DNA of 64,000 bases from Acidobacteriota bacterium (GTDB lineage Bacteria; Acidobacteriota; Thermoanaerobaculia; Gp7-AA8). Shown here piece by piece: positions 1 to 8,791 of this stretch. A model generated the notes under the pieces. It saw nothing but the letters and a program-made list of their open reading frames with translations. It had not been told where the DNA came from and made no database searches. The translations under genes were made by a program, and so were the position numbers. The DNA lies in assembly GCA_021781455.1 (NCBI GenBank), contig JAJXWV010000037.1, positions 1 through 64,000 on the forward strand. The letters run 5' to 3'. Position 1 is the stretch's first letter; every line of letters begins with the position of its first letter.

Positions 1-177
1 GTCTCGACGCCGTGAGCTTCGTTGCGCCTCCTCAGCATAGTCACCGCTATGCCTGCGTCGGCGCGCCTCGCTCACGTCGCCGATCCCGGCGCCACTGGTA
101 CCAATTCAACCAATACAGGCCACTAGTTGCGGACGCGCTGCTGCGCGTCCCTACCCGCTACCCGCTACCCGCTCGAA
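1..177. other. Intergenic region with hairpins, no gene seen
   Basis: No convincing coding sequence is seen. At 35-52 there is a perfect 6-bp stem (GCATAG / CTATGC) around a 6-nt loop. At 131-150 there is an 8-bp stem (GGACGCGC / GCGCGTCC) around TGCT, related to palindromes at 39461 and 43798. At 151-171 three exact copies of the heptamer CTACCCG follow. The region lies downstream of the minus-strand cupin gene, so the hairpins could end its transcript, but no T-run follows. Confidence 0.5.
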
Positions 178-567
178 TCAGCGCCTCGCGTATGCCTGCT
201 CCTCGGCGAGCGCCTCGCTCTTCGTGTGGTGCACGGTGCCGGGCGCGTGGGCGGGGGGCGAGTAGATCGTGATCAGCTTCAGCGAATCGGTCGTGTCGCC
301 GTTGATCAGGTTGTGCCGCGCGCCGCGCGGAACGAAGATGATGTCGTCGGCTTTGATCTTCACCACCGTGCCGTCGATGGTGGCCGCGCCGAGACCCTCC
401 ACCACGAAGAAGATCTGGTCGACCTCGTCGTGCACTTCCTCACCGATTTCCTCCCGCCGCGCCAGGTCCATCAGCACCAGCTGGCTGTTCGGGCCGGTGT
501 AGAGCACTCGGCGGAAGTCGCCGTTCTCGCGTGAGAGCTGCCGGACGTCCGCAGTGAAGAACTTCAT
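178..567 (-). CDS. Small single-domain cupin protein
   Basis: 129 residues, the size of a one-domain cupin. The first cupin motif lies around residues 41-60 (His46 in EEVHDEVDQ, then the conserved E-G turn) and the second around 75-88 (DDIIFVPRGARH, with His85). These would form the metal-binding jelly-roll pocket of the family. No signal peptide, so it should be cytosolic. The C-terminal tail is charged and rich in His and Glu. Small cupins act as sugar isomerases, dioxygenases or ligand sensors, and neither the sequence nor the neighbours choose between these. It reads the same way as hutU upstream, but 270 bp of repeats separate them, so co-transcription is unlikely. Confidence 0.85.
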   Translation of the reverse strand: MKFFTADVRQLSRENGDFRRVLYTGPNSQLVLMDLARREEIGEEVHDEVDQIFFVVEGLGAATIDGTVVKIKADDIIFVPRGARHNLINGDTTDSLKLITIYSPPAHAPGTVHHTKSEALAEEQAYARR

Positions 568-697
568 CAGCGCCTCCCCCGGGACCGCGATCCACCGCGG
601 GCCCTCGAGTCAGTAGTAAGGCCGCCTCCGCTGACGAACCGGCGCCGCGGTCACCCCGAGTCGGGTGGCGGGACACGGGGGGGTGTGCTTCTCTTGA

Positions 698-774
698 GAC
701 CACGGACCGCAGACCGCAGACCACAGACCACAGACCACAGACCACAGACCGCAGACCACAGACCGCAGATCGCA
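698..774. repeat. Heptamer tandem repeat, GACCACA/GACCGCA
   Basis: Eleven consecutive 7-nt units (GACCACG, then GACCGCA/GACCACA variants, ending GATCGCA) with no spacers. No complementary second arm is visible nearby, so this is a one-armed member of the window's short-repeat class. Open frames across it are low-complexity artefacts. Confidence 0.9.
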
Positions 775-781
775 GGCTCTC

Positions 782-828
782 GTCATCCCGAGCACTCGAA
801 TCGCGCAGGCTGCGCCCTACGCAATGAC
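782..828. repeat. Short element with GTCATCCCGAGC end
   Basis: Begins GTCATCCCGAGC and ends with CAATGAC, giving GTCAT/ATGAC termini. Its left 28 nt recur almost exactly at 26549-26576, and the same terminal motif bounds the element at 54276-54384. It lies just downstream of hutU. Confidence 0.55.
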
Positions 829-840
829 CAGGCCGGGGAC

Positions 841-2511
841 TCACTTCATCATCGGCACATCCACGCCCCGCTCCTTCGCCACGGCAATCGCCTCGGGATA
901 GCCGGCATCGACGTGGCGCATGACACCGGTGCCGGGATCGGTCGTGAGCACGCGCTGCAGACGCTCCTCCGCCCCCGCCGTGCCGTCCGCGACGATCACC
1001 ATCCCCGCATGCAGCGAATAGCCGATGCCCACTCCGCCGCCGTGGTGGAACGACACCCACGTCGCCCCCGCCGCCGTGTTGAGGAGGGCATTGAGGATCG
1101 GCCAGTCGGCGATGGCGTCCGAGCCGTCGCGCATTCCTTCGGTCTCACGGTTCGGCGAGGCCACCGATCCCGCGTCGAGGTGATCTCTGCCAATCACGAT
1201 CGGCGCCTTCACCTTTCCCTCGGCGACGAGGCGGTTGAACGCCAGCCCCGCCTTCGCCCGCTCGCCGTAGCCGAGCCAGCAGATGCGCGCCGGCAGCCCC
1301 TGGAACTCGACACGCTTCTGCGCCATGCGGATCCAGCGGTGCAGCGCCTCGTCTTTCGGGAAGAGCTCGAGGATCGTCTCGTCGGTGACGAAAATATCGT
1401 TCGGATCGCCCGACAGGGCGGCCCAGCGGAACGGCCCCTTGCCTTCGCAGAAGAGCGGACGGATGAACAGCGGCACGAATCCCTCGATGTCGAAGGCGTT
1501 CTCCACGCCGGCCTTCTGCGCCTGGCCGCGGAGGTTGTTGCCGTAGTCGAAGGCGATCGAGCCGCGCCGCTGCAGCTCGATCATGGCGCGCATGTGCCGG
1601 GCCATCGTCTCGTAGGACATGGCCACGTACTTCTTCGGATCGCGTCTGCGAAGGTCGATGGCGTGCTCGTAGCTCAGGCCGGCCGGGACGTAGCCATTGA
1701 GCTCGTCGTGCGCCGAGGTCTGGTCGGTGAGGACGTCCGGGACGATGTTGCGGCGGAGCAGCGACTCCAGAAGATCGACGGCGTTGGCCACGACGCCGAT
1801 CGAGACCGCCTCGCCGGTTTCGCGCGCATGGACTGCCCGGTCGATGGCGGCGTCGAGCGAGGGCGCAAGCTCGTCCAGATAGCGCTTCTCCAGGCGGCGC
1901 TGAATGCGCGTGTGATCGACTTCCGCGATCAGGGCCGCCGCTTCGTTCATGGTCGCGGCCAGCGGCTGGGCGCCGCCCATCCCGCCTAATCCGGCGGTTA
2001 CGACCAGCTTTCCGCGAAGGGTGTTGCCGTAGTGCCGGCGCGCCAGCGCGGCGAAGCACTCGTAGGTCCCCTGCAGGATTCCCTGGGTGCCGATGTAGAT
2101 CCACGACCCGGCCGTCATCTGTCCGTACATGGTCAGCCCCATGGCGTCGAGGCGGCGGAACTCGTCCCAGTTGCCCCAGTGCGGCACGAGATTGGCGTTG
2201 GCGATCAGGACGCGGGGCGCGTTCTCGTGAGTCTTGAACACGCCCACGGGCTTGCCGGACTGGATCAGCAGCGTCTCGTCGTTGCCGAGGCGCTCGAGGG
2301 TGGCTACGATGGCATCGAAGCACTCCCAGTTGCGGGCCGCCTTCCCGATCCCGCCATACACGATCAGCTGCTCGGGCCTCTCGGCGACCTCGGGATCGAG
2401 ATTGTTCATGAGCATGCGCAGGGCCGCTTCCTGCTGCCAGCCGCGGCAGCGGAGCGCCGTGCCGCGGGGGGCGTGGATGGTGCGGGCAGTTGGGGCGGTG
2501 GTGGCGGTCAT
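841..2511 (-). CDS. hutU: Urocanate hydratase
   Basis: 556 residues, the standard length of urocanase. It converts urocanate to imidazolone propionate in the second step of histidine degradation in the cytosol, using NAD+ as an electrophilic cofactor. The NAD-binding glycine motif [11 protein letters not shown] is present near residue 175, and the conserved C-terminal active-site block [16 protein letters not shown] near 495-515. The ATG start follows a stretch free of other genes. No hutH, hutI or hutG lies in the window, so the rest of the pathway must be elsewhere. The identification is secure. Confidence 0.97.
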   Translation of the reverse strand: MTATTAPTARTIHAPRGTALRCRGWQQEAALRMLMNNLDPEVAERPEQLIVYGGIGKAARNWECFDAIVATLERLGNDETLLIQSGKPVGVFKTHENAPRVLIANANLVPHWGNWDEFRRLDAMGLTMYGQMTAGSWIYIGTQGILQGTYECFAALARRHYGNTLRGKLVVTAGLGGMGGAQPLAATMNEAAALIAEVDHTRIQRRLEKRYLDELAPSLDAAIDRAVHARETGEAVSIGVVANAVDLLESLLRRNIVPDVLTDQTSAHDELNGYVPAGLSYEHAIDLRRRDPKKYVAMSYETMARHMRAMIELQRRGSIAFDYGNNLRGQAQKAGVENAFDIEGFVPLFIRPLFCEGKGPFRWAALSGDPNDIFVTDETILELFPKDEALHRWIRMAQKRVEFQGLPARICWLGYGERAKAGLAFNRLVAEGKVKAPIVIGRDHLDAGSVASPNRETEGMRDGSDAIADWPILNALLNTAAGATWVSFHHGGGVGIGYSLHAGMVIVADGTAGAEERLQRVLTTDPGTGVMRHVDAGYPEAIAVAKERGVDVPMMK

Positions 2512-2550
2512 GATTCCCGAATCTTATGTCCGTCCGCGGAGGTCAGAATG

Positions 2551-2615
2551 GAGAATTGAAAATTGAAAATTGAAAATGAATTCAGACGGCAGAATTCGGA
2601 ATTTAGAACTTAGAA
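2551..2615. repeat. Heptamer tandem repeat, AATTGAA
   Basis: Three exact copies of AATTGAA at 2554-2574, then a degenerate stretch with an 8-nt rhythm (GAATTCGG, AATTTAGA, ACTTAGAA). AT-rich in a GC-rich genome. It lies between the divergent hutU and nth genes, so it may overlap their promoters. Confidence 0.75.
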
Positions 2616-2639
2616 AACGGTAGCTGATACGCTTCGATC

Positions 2640-3305
2640 ATGCCTGCCAAACGTGCAAAGCCTTCCAAAAAACAGGAGCGCGCGCTCGACATCGTCGACC
2701 GGCTGCGGCGGATGTACCCGAAGGCGAAGTGCTCGCTCGACTTCACGAATGCCTTCGAGCTCCTCATCGCCACGATGCTGTCGGCGCAGTCGACCGACGC
2801 GCGGGTGAACATCGTCACGAAATCGCTGTTCCGCAAGTACCCGGGGCCGGAGGCATTCGCCAGGGCCAGCCAGGTGGAGATGGAGCGCGAAGTCAAGCAG
2901 ACGGGCTTCTTCCGCAACAAGGCCAGGGCCGTGATCGCGGCGTCGAAGGCCATCATGGAGCGGCACGGCGGCGAAGTGCCGCAGTCCATGGAGGATCTCA
3001 CTGCGCTCCCCGGCGTCGGGCGCAAGACCGCCAACGTGGTGCTCTCGAACGCCTTCCAGAAGCCGGCCGGCATCGTCGTCGACACTCATGTCTCCCGCGT
3101 GGCGGCACGCCTCGGCCTGACAGAGAACTCCAACGCCGAGAAGATCGAGCAGGACCTCATGGCGCTCATTCCGCAGAAGGAGTGGACGCCGTTCTCGCAT
3201 CGCCTCATCGAGCACGGCCGCAGCGTTTGCATCGCCCGCAAGCCGCTCTGCACGGAATGCCGCCTCAACGAGCTGTGCCCGAGCGCGGAGGCGACCGAAG
3301 AGTAG
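2640..3305 (+). CDS. nth: Endonuclease III
   Basis: 221 residues. Bifunctional DNA glycosylase/AP lyase that removes oxidised pyrimidines in base-excision repair. The helix-hairpin-helix LPGVGRKTANVVL (around residue 125) contains the catalytic lysine; the conserved aspartate follows in VDTHVSRVA. The C-terminal [4Fe-4S] cluster has the canonical spacing C-X6-C-X2-C-X5-C (CIARKPLCTECRLNELC). The Lys/Arg-rich N-terminus (PAKRAKPSKKQER) is usual for the family. It is transcribed alone and its stop codon touches a repeat hairpin at 3304-3433. Confidence 0.96.
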   Translation: MPAKRAKPSKKQERALDIVDRLRRMYPKAKCSLDFTNAFELLIATMLSAQSTDARVNIVTKSLFRKYPGPEAFARASQVEMEREVKQTGFFRNKARAVIAASKAIMERHGGEVPQSMEDLTALPGVGRKTANVVLSNAFQKPAGIVVDTHVSRVAARLGLTENSNAEKIEQDLMALIPQKEWTPFSHRLIEHGRSVCIARKPLCTECRLNELCPSAEATEE

Positions 3306-3433
3306 ACGGCAGATGGCAGATCGCGGATCGCAGGTGGTCCCGCGACGATCCACGAGTTGAGCCTCTGGCCAAAAGCCCTGAGCTGCCAGCAGCGTAGAAC
3401 CGCCTGCGATCTGCGATCTGCCATCTGCGATCT
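3304..3433. repeat. Two-armed heptamer hairpin (GCAGATC/GCAGATG type)
   Basis: Left arm 3304-3333 consists of GCAGATG/GCAGATC/GCGGATC units. Right arm 3403-3433 is its near complement (CTGCGAT, CTGCCAT units). A 69-nt loop separates them. It sits exactly between the convergent nth and yidD-like genes, where a bidirectional terminator would be expected. The same unit family recurs at 34167-34238. Confidence 0.85.
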
Positions 3434-3437
3434 CCGG

Positions 3438-3749
3438 TCAGGGCGGATCGACCGTGCCCATCGGCGTCCAGGGGTTGCAGCGGGCGATGCGCCAGACGGC
3501 GCGGGCGCCACCGACGAGGAGCCCGTACTTGCGGATCGATTCGCGGCCGTAGGCGGAGCAGGTGGGAGTGAAACGGCAGTAGACGACGCCGCGAAGGCGC
3601 GGCGAGACGTGCGCGCGGTACTGGTCGATGGCCGCAAGCACCGCCCGAGCGCCAAAAGCGCGCTGCGGCGGAACCGCGAAATCGTGGACGGCGAGCAGGA
3701 CGAGTGCCACGAGGAGGAGAGCGGCGAGTTGTCTTCGGGTCGCTCGCAT
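3438..3749 (-). CDS. yidD: YidD-family membrane insertion factor, paralogue
   Basis: 103 residues. YidD assists insertion of inner-membrane proteins by YidC. The core is clear: a membrane-associating N-terminal helix (LLLVALVLLAV), then CRFTPTCSAYGRESIRKYG and RCNPWTPMG near the C-terminus, matching the family pattern C-R-F-x-P-T-C-S-x-Y and R-C-x-P. It is longer at the N-terminus than the canonical copy at 58006-58215 and is not next to yidC or rnpA, so it is a second, dispersed paralogue. The genes on either side (nth, mazG) give no functional clue. Confidence 0.85.
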   Translation of the reverse strand: MRATRRQLAALLLVALVLLAVHDFAVPPQRAFGARAVLAAIDQYRAHVSPRLRGVVYCRFTPTCSAYGRESIRKYGLLVGGARAVWRIARCNPWTPMGTVDPP

Positions 3750-3756
3750 GGAGGTT

Positions 3757-3865
3757 GGTCACGAGGTTTCGAGGTTTCGGGGTCTCGAGGTCTCGAGGGC
3801 GAGTGCACACAAGACTCGCAAGTTGAACCCACCCCGTGACCTCGTAACCTCGTGACCTCGAAACC
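3757..3865. repeat. Two-armed octamer hairpin (CGAGGTTT type)
   Basis: Left arm 3757-3798 is built from 8-nt units CGAGGTTT/CGAGGTCT. Right arm 3836-3865 carries the complement (CTCGTGAC, CTCGTAAC, CTCGAAAC). The element fills the gap between mazG and the yidD-like gene, both on the minus strand. Related units occur at 45479-45541 and 57188-57223. Confidence 0.85.
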
Positions 3866-3874
3866 ATCCTCTCC

Positions 3875-4654
3875 TCATCGTTCCTCCGCCTTCGCCTCAT
3901 CCCACAGCGCGTCCATCTCCTCGAGCGACAGCTGGTCGATGTTGCGGCCGCTGGCATGCACCTTCGACTCCATGGCCTGGAAGCGGCGGGAGAACTTCCG
4001 GTTGGTCGACTGCAGCGCCTCCTCGGCATTCACTTCGAGCTTGCGGGCGATGTTGGCGATGGTGAAGAGGAGGTCGCCGAGCTCGTCGTGGACGTTCGAC
4101 TTGTCGCCGCCGGCGATGGCCTCGTGGAGCTCGCCGAGCTCCTCGTCCAGCTTCGCGAAGACGTCTTCAGTGCGCCTCCAGTCGAAGCCGACGTGCGCCG
4201 CTTTTTCGGTGAGCCGCGAGGCTTTCAACAGCGCGGGCAGCGACTGCGGCACGCCGGAGAGCACGCCCTTGTTCTCCGCCTTGCGCTCAGCGCTCTTGAG
4301 CTTTTCCCAGTTCACGAGCACCTGCTCGGCGTCGTGGGCCACCACGTCGCCGAAGACGTGCGGATGCCGTCGCACCAGCTTGTCGTGGATCGCGGTGATG
4401 GAATCGTAGATGTCGAACGACCCTTCCTCGCGGGTGATCTCGGCGATGAAGACCGCCTCCAGCAGGAAATCGCCGAGCTCCTCGAGCAGCGCCGCCCGGT
4501 CGTCGCGGTCGATGGCGTCGACCACTTCGTAAGACTCCTCGATCACATAAGGCTTGAGGTCGGGCAGCGTCTGCTTGCGGTCCCACGGGCAGCCGCCGGG
4601 AGCGCGGAGCGTCTTCATCAGATCGACGAGCTCGTCAAAGGTTCGCTTGGGCAT
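3875..4654 (-). CDS. mazG: Nucleoside triphosphate pyrophosphohydrolase MazG
   Basis: 259 residues from the ATG at 4654 (MPKRTFDELVDLMKTLR), the usual start and length of tandem-domain MazG. An upstream in-frame extension would translate a palindromic repeat and is rejected. Two MazG folds are visible: the first with EESYEVVDAI and LLEELGDFLLEAVF, the second with LDEELGELHEAI and HDELGDLLFTI; the acidic E-E-x-x-E/E-x-x-D residues bind Mg2+. The enzyme hydrolyses NTPs to NMPs plus pyrophosphate, clearing aberrant nucleotides. It is transcribed away from the small gene at 4897. Confidence 0.95.
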   Translation of the reverse strand: MPKRTFDELVDLMKTLRAPGGCPWDRKQTLPDLKPYVIEESYEVVDAIDRDDRAALLEELGDFLLEAVFIAEITREEGSFDIYDSITAIHDKLVRRHPHVFGDVVAHDAEQVLVNWEKLKSAERKAENKGVLSGVPQSLPALLKASRLTEKAAHVGFDWRRTEDVFAKLDEELGELHEAIAGGDKSNVHDELGDLLFTIANIARKLEVNAEEALQSTNRKFSRRFQAMESKVHASGRNIDQLSLEEMDALWDEAKAEER

Positions 4655-4674
4655 GGGGCATTCTAAGAGCAGGA

Positions 4675-4762
4675 GTGCCGGCTTCCAGCCGGCCGGCGGC
4701 CGGGCATCCTGCCTGGCCGCTTTTTTCGTGCGATCAGAAGTCGCCGGGCTGGAAGCCGGCAC
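4675..4762. repeat. REP-like palindromic element 1
   Basis: Sixteen-base perfect inverted repeat: GTGCCGGCTTCCAGCC at 4675-4690 and its complement at 4747-4762. The interior has a GGCATCCTGCC-like block and six Ts at 4721-4726. Related GCCGGCATCCTGCC / GGGCTTCCAGCCC modules occur at 40267-40342 and 47105-47217. Confidence 0.75.
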
Positions 4763-4789
4763 CACCTCTTTGCGTCCACCGCAAATTCC

Positions 4790-4838
4790 GGTGAGCCAGC
4801 TCACAAAACGGGCTCGGCGGATCGTGAGCTGACTCACC
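4790..4838. promoter_or_regulatory. 15-nt inverted repeat between mazG and small gene
   Basis: GGTGAGCCAGCTCAC (4790-4804) pairs with GTGAGCTGACTCACC (4824-4838) with one mismatch. Each arm also contains a GTGAG/CTCAC half-palindrome. It sits between divergent genes, so an operator is possible; a plain hairpin is the alternative. Confidence 0.4.
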
Positions 4839-4896
4839 GCCACGAGGCGCGCCCATCCATAGGATATAGATCGTTCGATTGGAGGGAAGCCGCGTC

Positions 4897-5133
4897 ATGC
4901 CCAGGCTTGTCTGGCTGGTTCTCAATGACGGCCGGTCGGTCGTTGCCGGATGCGGAAGTACCACCAGGGAGACGATGGCGTCTGCCCTGGCACAACCCGA
5001 TAAGACCCTCACCTTCACCTCCGACGACTCGGTCGAGCACATTCCCAGCACGTTCGTCCGCGACTTTGTCCTCTTTGAAGCGAAGTCGAGGATCCCTCCG
5101 GCAACGGCGATCTATCGCCTCGTGCAAATGTAA
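4897..5133 (+). CDS. Hypothetical protein, 78 residues
   Basis: Not recognised. The ATG at 4897 is preceded by GGAGGG at 4881-4886, a good ribosome binding site; this decides the start over a TTG six codons upstream. The protein begins MPRLVWLVLNDGRSVV and reads as a small alpha/beta domain with no signal peptide or membrane helix. A single cysteine occurs near the N-terminus (VAGCGS). It stands alone between mazG (divergent) and the large sensor kinase (same strand, 114 bp downstream). Base composition by codon position looks coding, but without homologues it stays tentative. Confidence 0.5.
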   Translation: MPRLVWLVLNDGRSVVAGCGSTTRETMASALAQPDKTLTFTSDDSVEHIPSTFVRDFVLFEAKSRIPPATAIYRLVQM

Positions 5134-5247
5134 CGGCCGGCCGCAACCCGCCCCGGTTCGCCACCCGACACCCGACCCCTGCGGACTGCGGTCTCATCCA
5201 TTCACATCTGCTACGATTTCCTGCTCTCGGCGGATACCGAGCATCCA

Positions 5248-8200
5248 ATGCCATATCAGGTCCTCATCGTCGCTGCGGAGACGATTGCGCGGACGCCTGC
5301 CAGAGTGGTGCGTTCTCTCCGGTTCGAGCCGGTCGTTGCCACGACCGCAAACGAAGCGGTCGAGCTGATTGGCCGGCAGCCGTTCAGCCTGATCGCGGTC
5401 AGCGAGGAACACGGCTCGCAGCGCGTGCGTGAGGCCGCCGAGCAGAAGGAGCCGCGGACGCGGGTCGTGGTTCTTCCCGAAGAAGCATCGGATGAAGCGG
5501 CGGTGCGCCGCCTTCTGACCCGCTACCTCGATCCGGCGGTCACGATCGAGCGTCCCCGCCTTTCGGAAGAGCGGTACCGCACACAGATCCGGATCCTGGA
5601 GTCGTTCGCGGCGACGCTGGATGTCCGGGAGATCGTGCGCCGGATCGTAACGATCACGCGCGAGGAATTCGGCGCCGACCGCGCCTGGCTTCTCCATCCC
5701 ATCACCGAGGATGCGGAGTACGCCAAGGTGGCTGTGGCCGTGGCCGGGCCGGCCATGGAGGCCTCGACCGCGAACGAAAATCTCATTCCGCTGGGCGGGT
5801 CGCGCGACCTGATCCGCCGGGCCATGGAATCGCCGCTGCCGATCGTGGCCCATCGGGGAGAGGGCGAGCTGGACGAGAACCTGGCCCGGCACTACGGCAT
5901 CAGCTCCGAGCTGCTGCAGATCCTCCGCCCCACCGACGGCGAGCCGTGGGCCTTCGGCCTCGATCAGTGCACGGCCAGGAATCAGTGGTCGAGCGAAGAG
6001 ATCGCGCTCTTCCACGAGATCGGGCGCGTGGCCACGCTGGCGCTGAACAACACCATCCTTCACGCCCGCGCCGTTCGCGACATCGCCAAGATGAACGCCA
6101 TCCTCGACCAGATCCCGGAATCGGCGGCCATCTACGACGCCAGGGGCGTGCTGGAGCGGATGAACAGCGCCGCGCAGCGCGAGCTCTCATCGCTGTTTCT
6201 GGCCGAGCCGGAGGTGCGCCTGCGCTCGAATCAGCACCGCCATCCGGACGGCAGGCCGCTCACCACGCCGGAGCTGCCGAGCGTCCGCGCGGTCCATGGC
6301 GAGACCGTCAAGGCGGACTACGTGGTCCACGACACACGGTCGGGCGACGACCGGGTGGTCAACCTCAAGGCCGCTCCGATCCGGGACGAAAAAGGACGCA
6401 TCGTCGGATCGGTCGTCCTTGCCCGCGACGTCACCGATGAGCGCCAGAACGCGGAACGCGAGGCATTGCGCCGCCGCCGCGCGGAGTGCCTGGCCAACCT
6501 CGGGGTGGAAACCCTGACCGTGCAGCCGGCCTTCGACAACCTCGATGCCCCGGCCCGCCGCGTCGCCGAAGCGATCGCCGGCACGGCCATGATCTACCTC
6601 TACCACCCCCCTACCGGCGAGCTGCACATGGCCGGAATGGCCAGCGTCGGGCCGACCGCCGCGCACGTGAAGGCCTATCGTGAATACATGAGCCGGAGGC
6701 CCTATCGCACGGGCGAAGGCGTGCCCGGGACCGTGTTCCAGATCGGACGCCCGCTGTTTTTTTCGGATGTCCGCGGCACGGCCGTCCTGGATTTCGCGCG
6801 CGCCGACGAAGACCGTGCGGTGGTCGCGGAGATGTCCGAGCAGAGCCTGATCGCCTGTCCGATCGAATCGTACGGAGACCGGATCGGCGCGCTCGTCATC
6901 GCGCGCAGCGACGAGCGGCGCAACCTCGACGCCGACGATCTGGAGTTCGCGCAAACCGTCGCGGACCGGATCGGCGCGGCCGCGCACATCCACAAACTGA
7001 CGCGCATGTCGCAGGAAGGCCACCGCGCCGCGGAAGAGCTGGCGCGCCGGGAGGTGGACGCGCGCGTCCGCCTGGAGGCTGTGTTGGAGACCGCGCCGGT
7101 GGGCGTCGCCGTCGTCTCGGCCGACGAGCTGCGCTTCGAGCTGGCCAACGCCCGCTTCCTCGATTTCGCGGCGGAATTCGGCAAGATCTCGCCGGACGCG
7201 AAAGCCATCGGCCTGCACGTGGCGGATGTCCTTCCCGGCTTCGACCGCACGCTGAAGGCGGTGGCCGAGAGCGGAGAGACGCGCTTCGACGAAGCGTGGC
7301 AGGTAGGGTCGCTCTCCGATCCGCGTTACATCAACCGCATCATCTCGGCCGTGCGCGGCCGCTTCTCCGGCATCACGCAGAGCATCACCGTCCTGTTCCA
7401 GGACGTGACCGACCAGGTCAAGGCCAAGCGCGAGATCGAGGCCCTGGCCGACATGATGGCCGAGCGCTCGGCACGGCTCGACTCCATCCTCTCGTCGATG
7501 ACCGACGGCCTGTGGGTCTACGACGCCGCGGGGCGGGTGGTCGACGTGAACCAGGCGGCCCTGACGATGTTCGGCTTCGGCTCGAGAACGGAGGCCGTCG
7601 AGCAGGGATCGTTCGATCGCGTGCAGCTGCGCTATCTCGACGGCCGGCCCATTCCGCCGGCCGATTTCCCGCAGGCCCGTGCGCTGCGCGGCGAGATCGT
7701 CCCGGACTACCTGGGCATGGGCCGGCACGCCATCAGCGGAAAGGATCTCGATCTCTCCATCGCCGCCGCGCCGATCGAGAGCGCAGGCGTCGTGGGAGCG
7801 GTGCTCGTCATCCGCGACATCACTGCCCTGCAGGAGCTCGACCGCAAGAAGGACGAGTTTCTTTCCGTGGCCTCGCACGAGCTGCGCACGCCGCTGACCA
7901 CGATCAAGGGCTACACGCAGCTCCTGGCGCAGACGGTCAACGAGCTTCCGCCGGAGGAGCGGGCGACGTACCTGACCGCGGTGTTAGGCGAGATCGATCG
8001 CATGATGGGGTTGATCTCGGAGCTTCTCGACGTCTCCCGCATCGAGACGAACCGCCTGCAGATCCACCCGCAGACCATCCGCTGGCGCGAGTTCCTGGAG
8101 CGCCGGGCCTCGGCCTTCCGCGTGCAGAACGCCGGCCGGAACATCCGTCTGGAGAGCGACATGCCGGAAGCGATCGTCGTGGCCGTCGACCCCGACCGCA

Positions 8201-8532
8201 TGCGCCAGGTCATCGACAACCTGCTGTCCAACGCCGTGAAGTACTCGCCCGAGGGAAGCGACATCGAGGTCTCCGCGGCCCTGGAGGACGGGACCATGAT
8301 GACTTCAGTGACCGACCACGGAATCGGGATCCCCAAGGACGAGCTGCCGCAGCTGTTCGAGCGATTCCACCGGGCGCGCAACGTCTCCAGCCGCTACTAC
8401 GGCGGCCTCGGGCTCGGGCTGTACATCTCCAAGGCGATCATCGAGGCGCATCACGGCTCGATCTCGGTGGCCAGCGAAGAGGGACGAGGGACGAAGGTCA
8501 CCATCCGCGTTCCGCTGCCGCAGCCGGCGTGA
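5248..8532 (+). CDS. Multi-sensor histidine kinase (pseudo-receiver, GAF, PAS)
   Basis: 1094 residues, no membrane helices, so a soluble sensor. Order: a receiver-like N-terminal domain (1-100) lacking the phospho-acceptor Asp (FSLIAVSEEHG at that position); a GAF domain (about 110-270); PAS (about 280-400); GAF (about 415-590); two PAS domains (about 610-730 and 745-865); HisKA with His877 in SVASHELRTPL; and an HATPase with N box DNLLSNAVKYS and G boxes DHGIGIP and GGLGLGLYI. The kinase core is complete, so it should autophosphorylate, but no partner response regulator is adjacent. Signals are not identifiable; GAF/PAS stacks usually read small ligands, redox state or light. A GC hairpin at 8678 lies downstream. 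Confidence 0.93.
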   Translation: MPYQVLIVAAETIARTPARVVRSLRFEPVVATTANEAVELIGRQPFSLIAVSEEHGSQRVREAAEQKEPRTRVVVLPEEASDEAAVRRLLTRYLDPAVTIERPRLSEERYRTQIRILESFAATLDVREIVRRIVTITREEFGADRAWLLHPITEDAEYAKVAVAVAGPAMEASTANENLIPLGGSRDLIRRAMESPLPIVAHRGEGELDENLARHYGISSELLQILRPTDGEPWAFGLDQCTARNQWSSEEIALFHEIGRVATLALNNTILHARAVRDIAKMNAILDQIPESAAIYDARGVLERMNSAAQRELSSLFLAEPEVRLRSNQHRHPDGRPLTTPELPSVRAVHGETVKADYVVHDTRSGDDRVVNLKAAPIRDEKGRIVGSVVLARDVTDERQNAEREALRRRRAECLANLGVETLTVQPAFDNLDAPARRVAEAIAGTAMIYLYHPPTGELHMAGMASVGPTAAHVKAYREYMSRRPYRTGEGVPGTVFQIGRPLFFSDVRGTAVLDFARADEDRAVVAEMSEQSLIACPIESYGDRIGALVIARSDERRNLDADDLEFAQTVADRIGAAAHIHKLTRMSQEGHRAAEELARREVDARVRLEAVLETAPVGVAVVSADELRFELANARFLDFAAEFGKISPDAKAIGLHVADVLPGFDRTLKAVAESGETRFDEAWQVGSLSDPRYINRIISAVRGRFSGITQSITVLFQDVTDQVKAKREIEALADMMAERSARLDSILSSMTDGLWVYDAAGRVVDVNQAALTMFGFGSRTEAVEQGSFDRVQLRYLDGRPIPPADFPQARALRGEIVPDYLGMGRHAISGKDLDLSIAAAPIESAGVVGAVLVIRDITALQELDRKKDEFLSVASHELRTPLTTIKGYTQLLAQTVNELPPEERATYLTAVLGEIDRMMGLISELLDVSRIETNRLQIHPQTIRWREFLERRASAFRVQNAGRNIRLESDMPEAIVVAVDPDRMRQVIDNLLSNAVKYSPEGSDIEVSAALEDGTMMTSVTDHGIGIPKDELPQLFERFHRARNVSSRYYGGLGLGLYISKAIIEAHHGSISVASEEGRGTKVTIRVPLPQPA

Positions 8533-8677
8533 GGTCGAAGGCGGCGGAGCAGCGGGCACCATTGGGCGGCAGCCAACCCGGCGTCCGCGCATGAAGCGCA
8601 CGACACATCCCTGTGTCTGTTCCACCATCCCTCTGTCGGGCGCTTCGCGCCCTCCTACGCTGATGCGATCGTCGCTC

Positions 8678-8697
8678 CGGCGGCCTGACGGCCGCCG
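8678..8697. terminator. GC-rich hairpin downstream of sensor kinase
   Basis: Perfect 8-bp stem CGGCGGCC / GGCCGCCG around TGAC, followed by AAATTCTT rather than a clean T-run. It lies 146 bp after the kinase stop. The rest of 8533-8791 shows no gene. Confidence 0.35.
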
Positions 8698-8791
8698 CTA
8701 AATTCTTACGGCAGCTCCGCCGTCTGTCGGCCTTGCGACGTGATCAAGGGCGCCGTATGCGGATCTCGTCACTCCATTAGACTCTCCCGGC

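Noticed and set aside
698-774. CRISPR-like array
   Set aside because: Units are 7 nt with no spacers and no cas genes in the window; it is a simple tandem repeat.
440-1060. Minus-strand frames crossing the heptamer repeat near 698-774
   Set aside because: Translate into low-complexity Cys/Leu/Trp/Ser repeats from the 7-nt units; not proteins.
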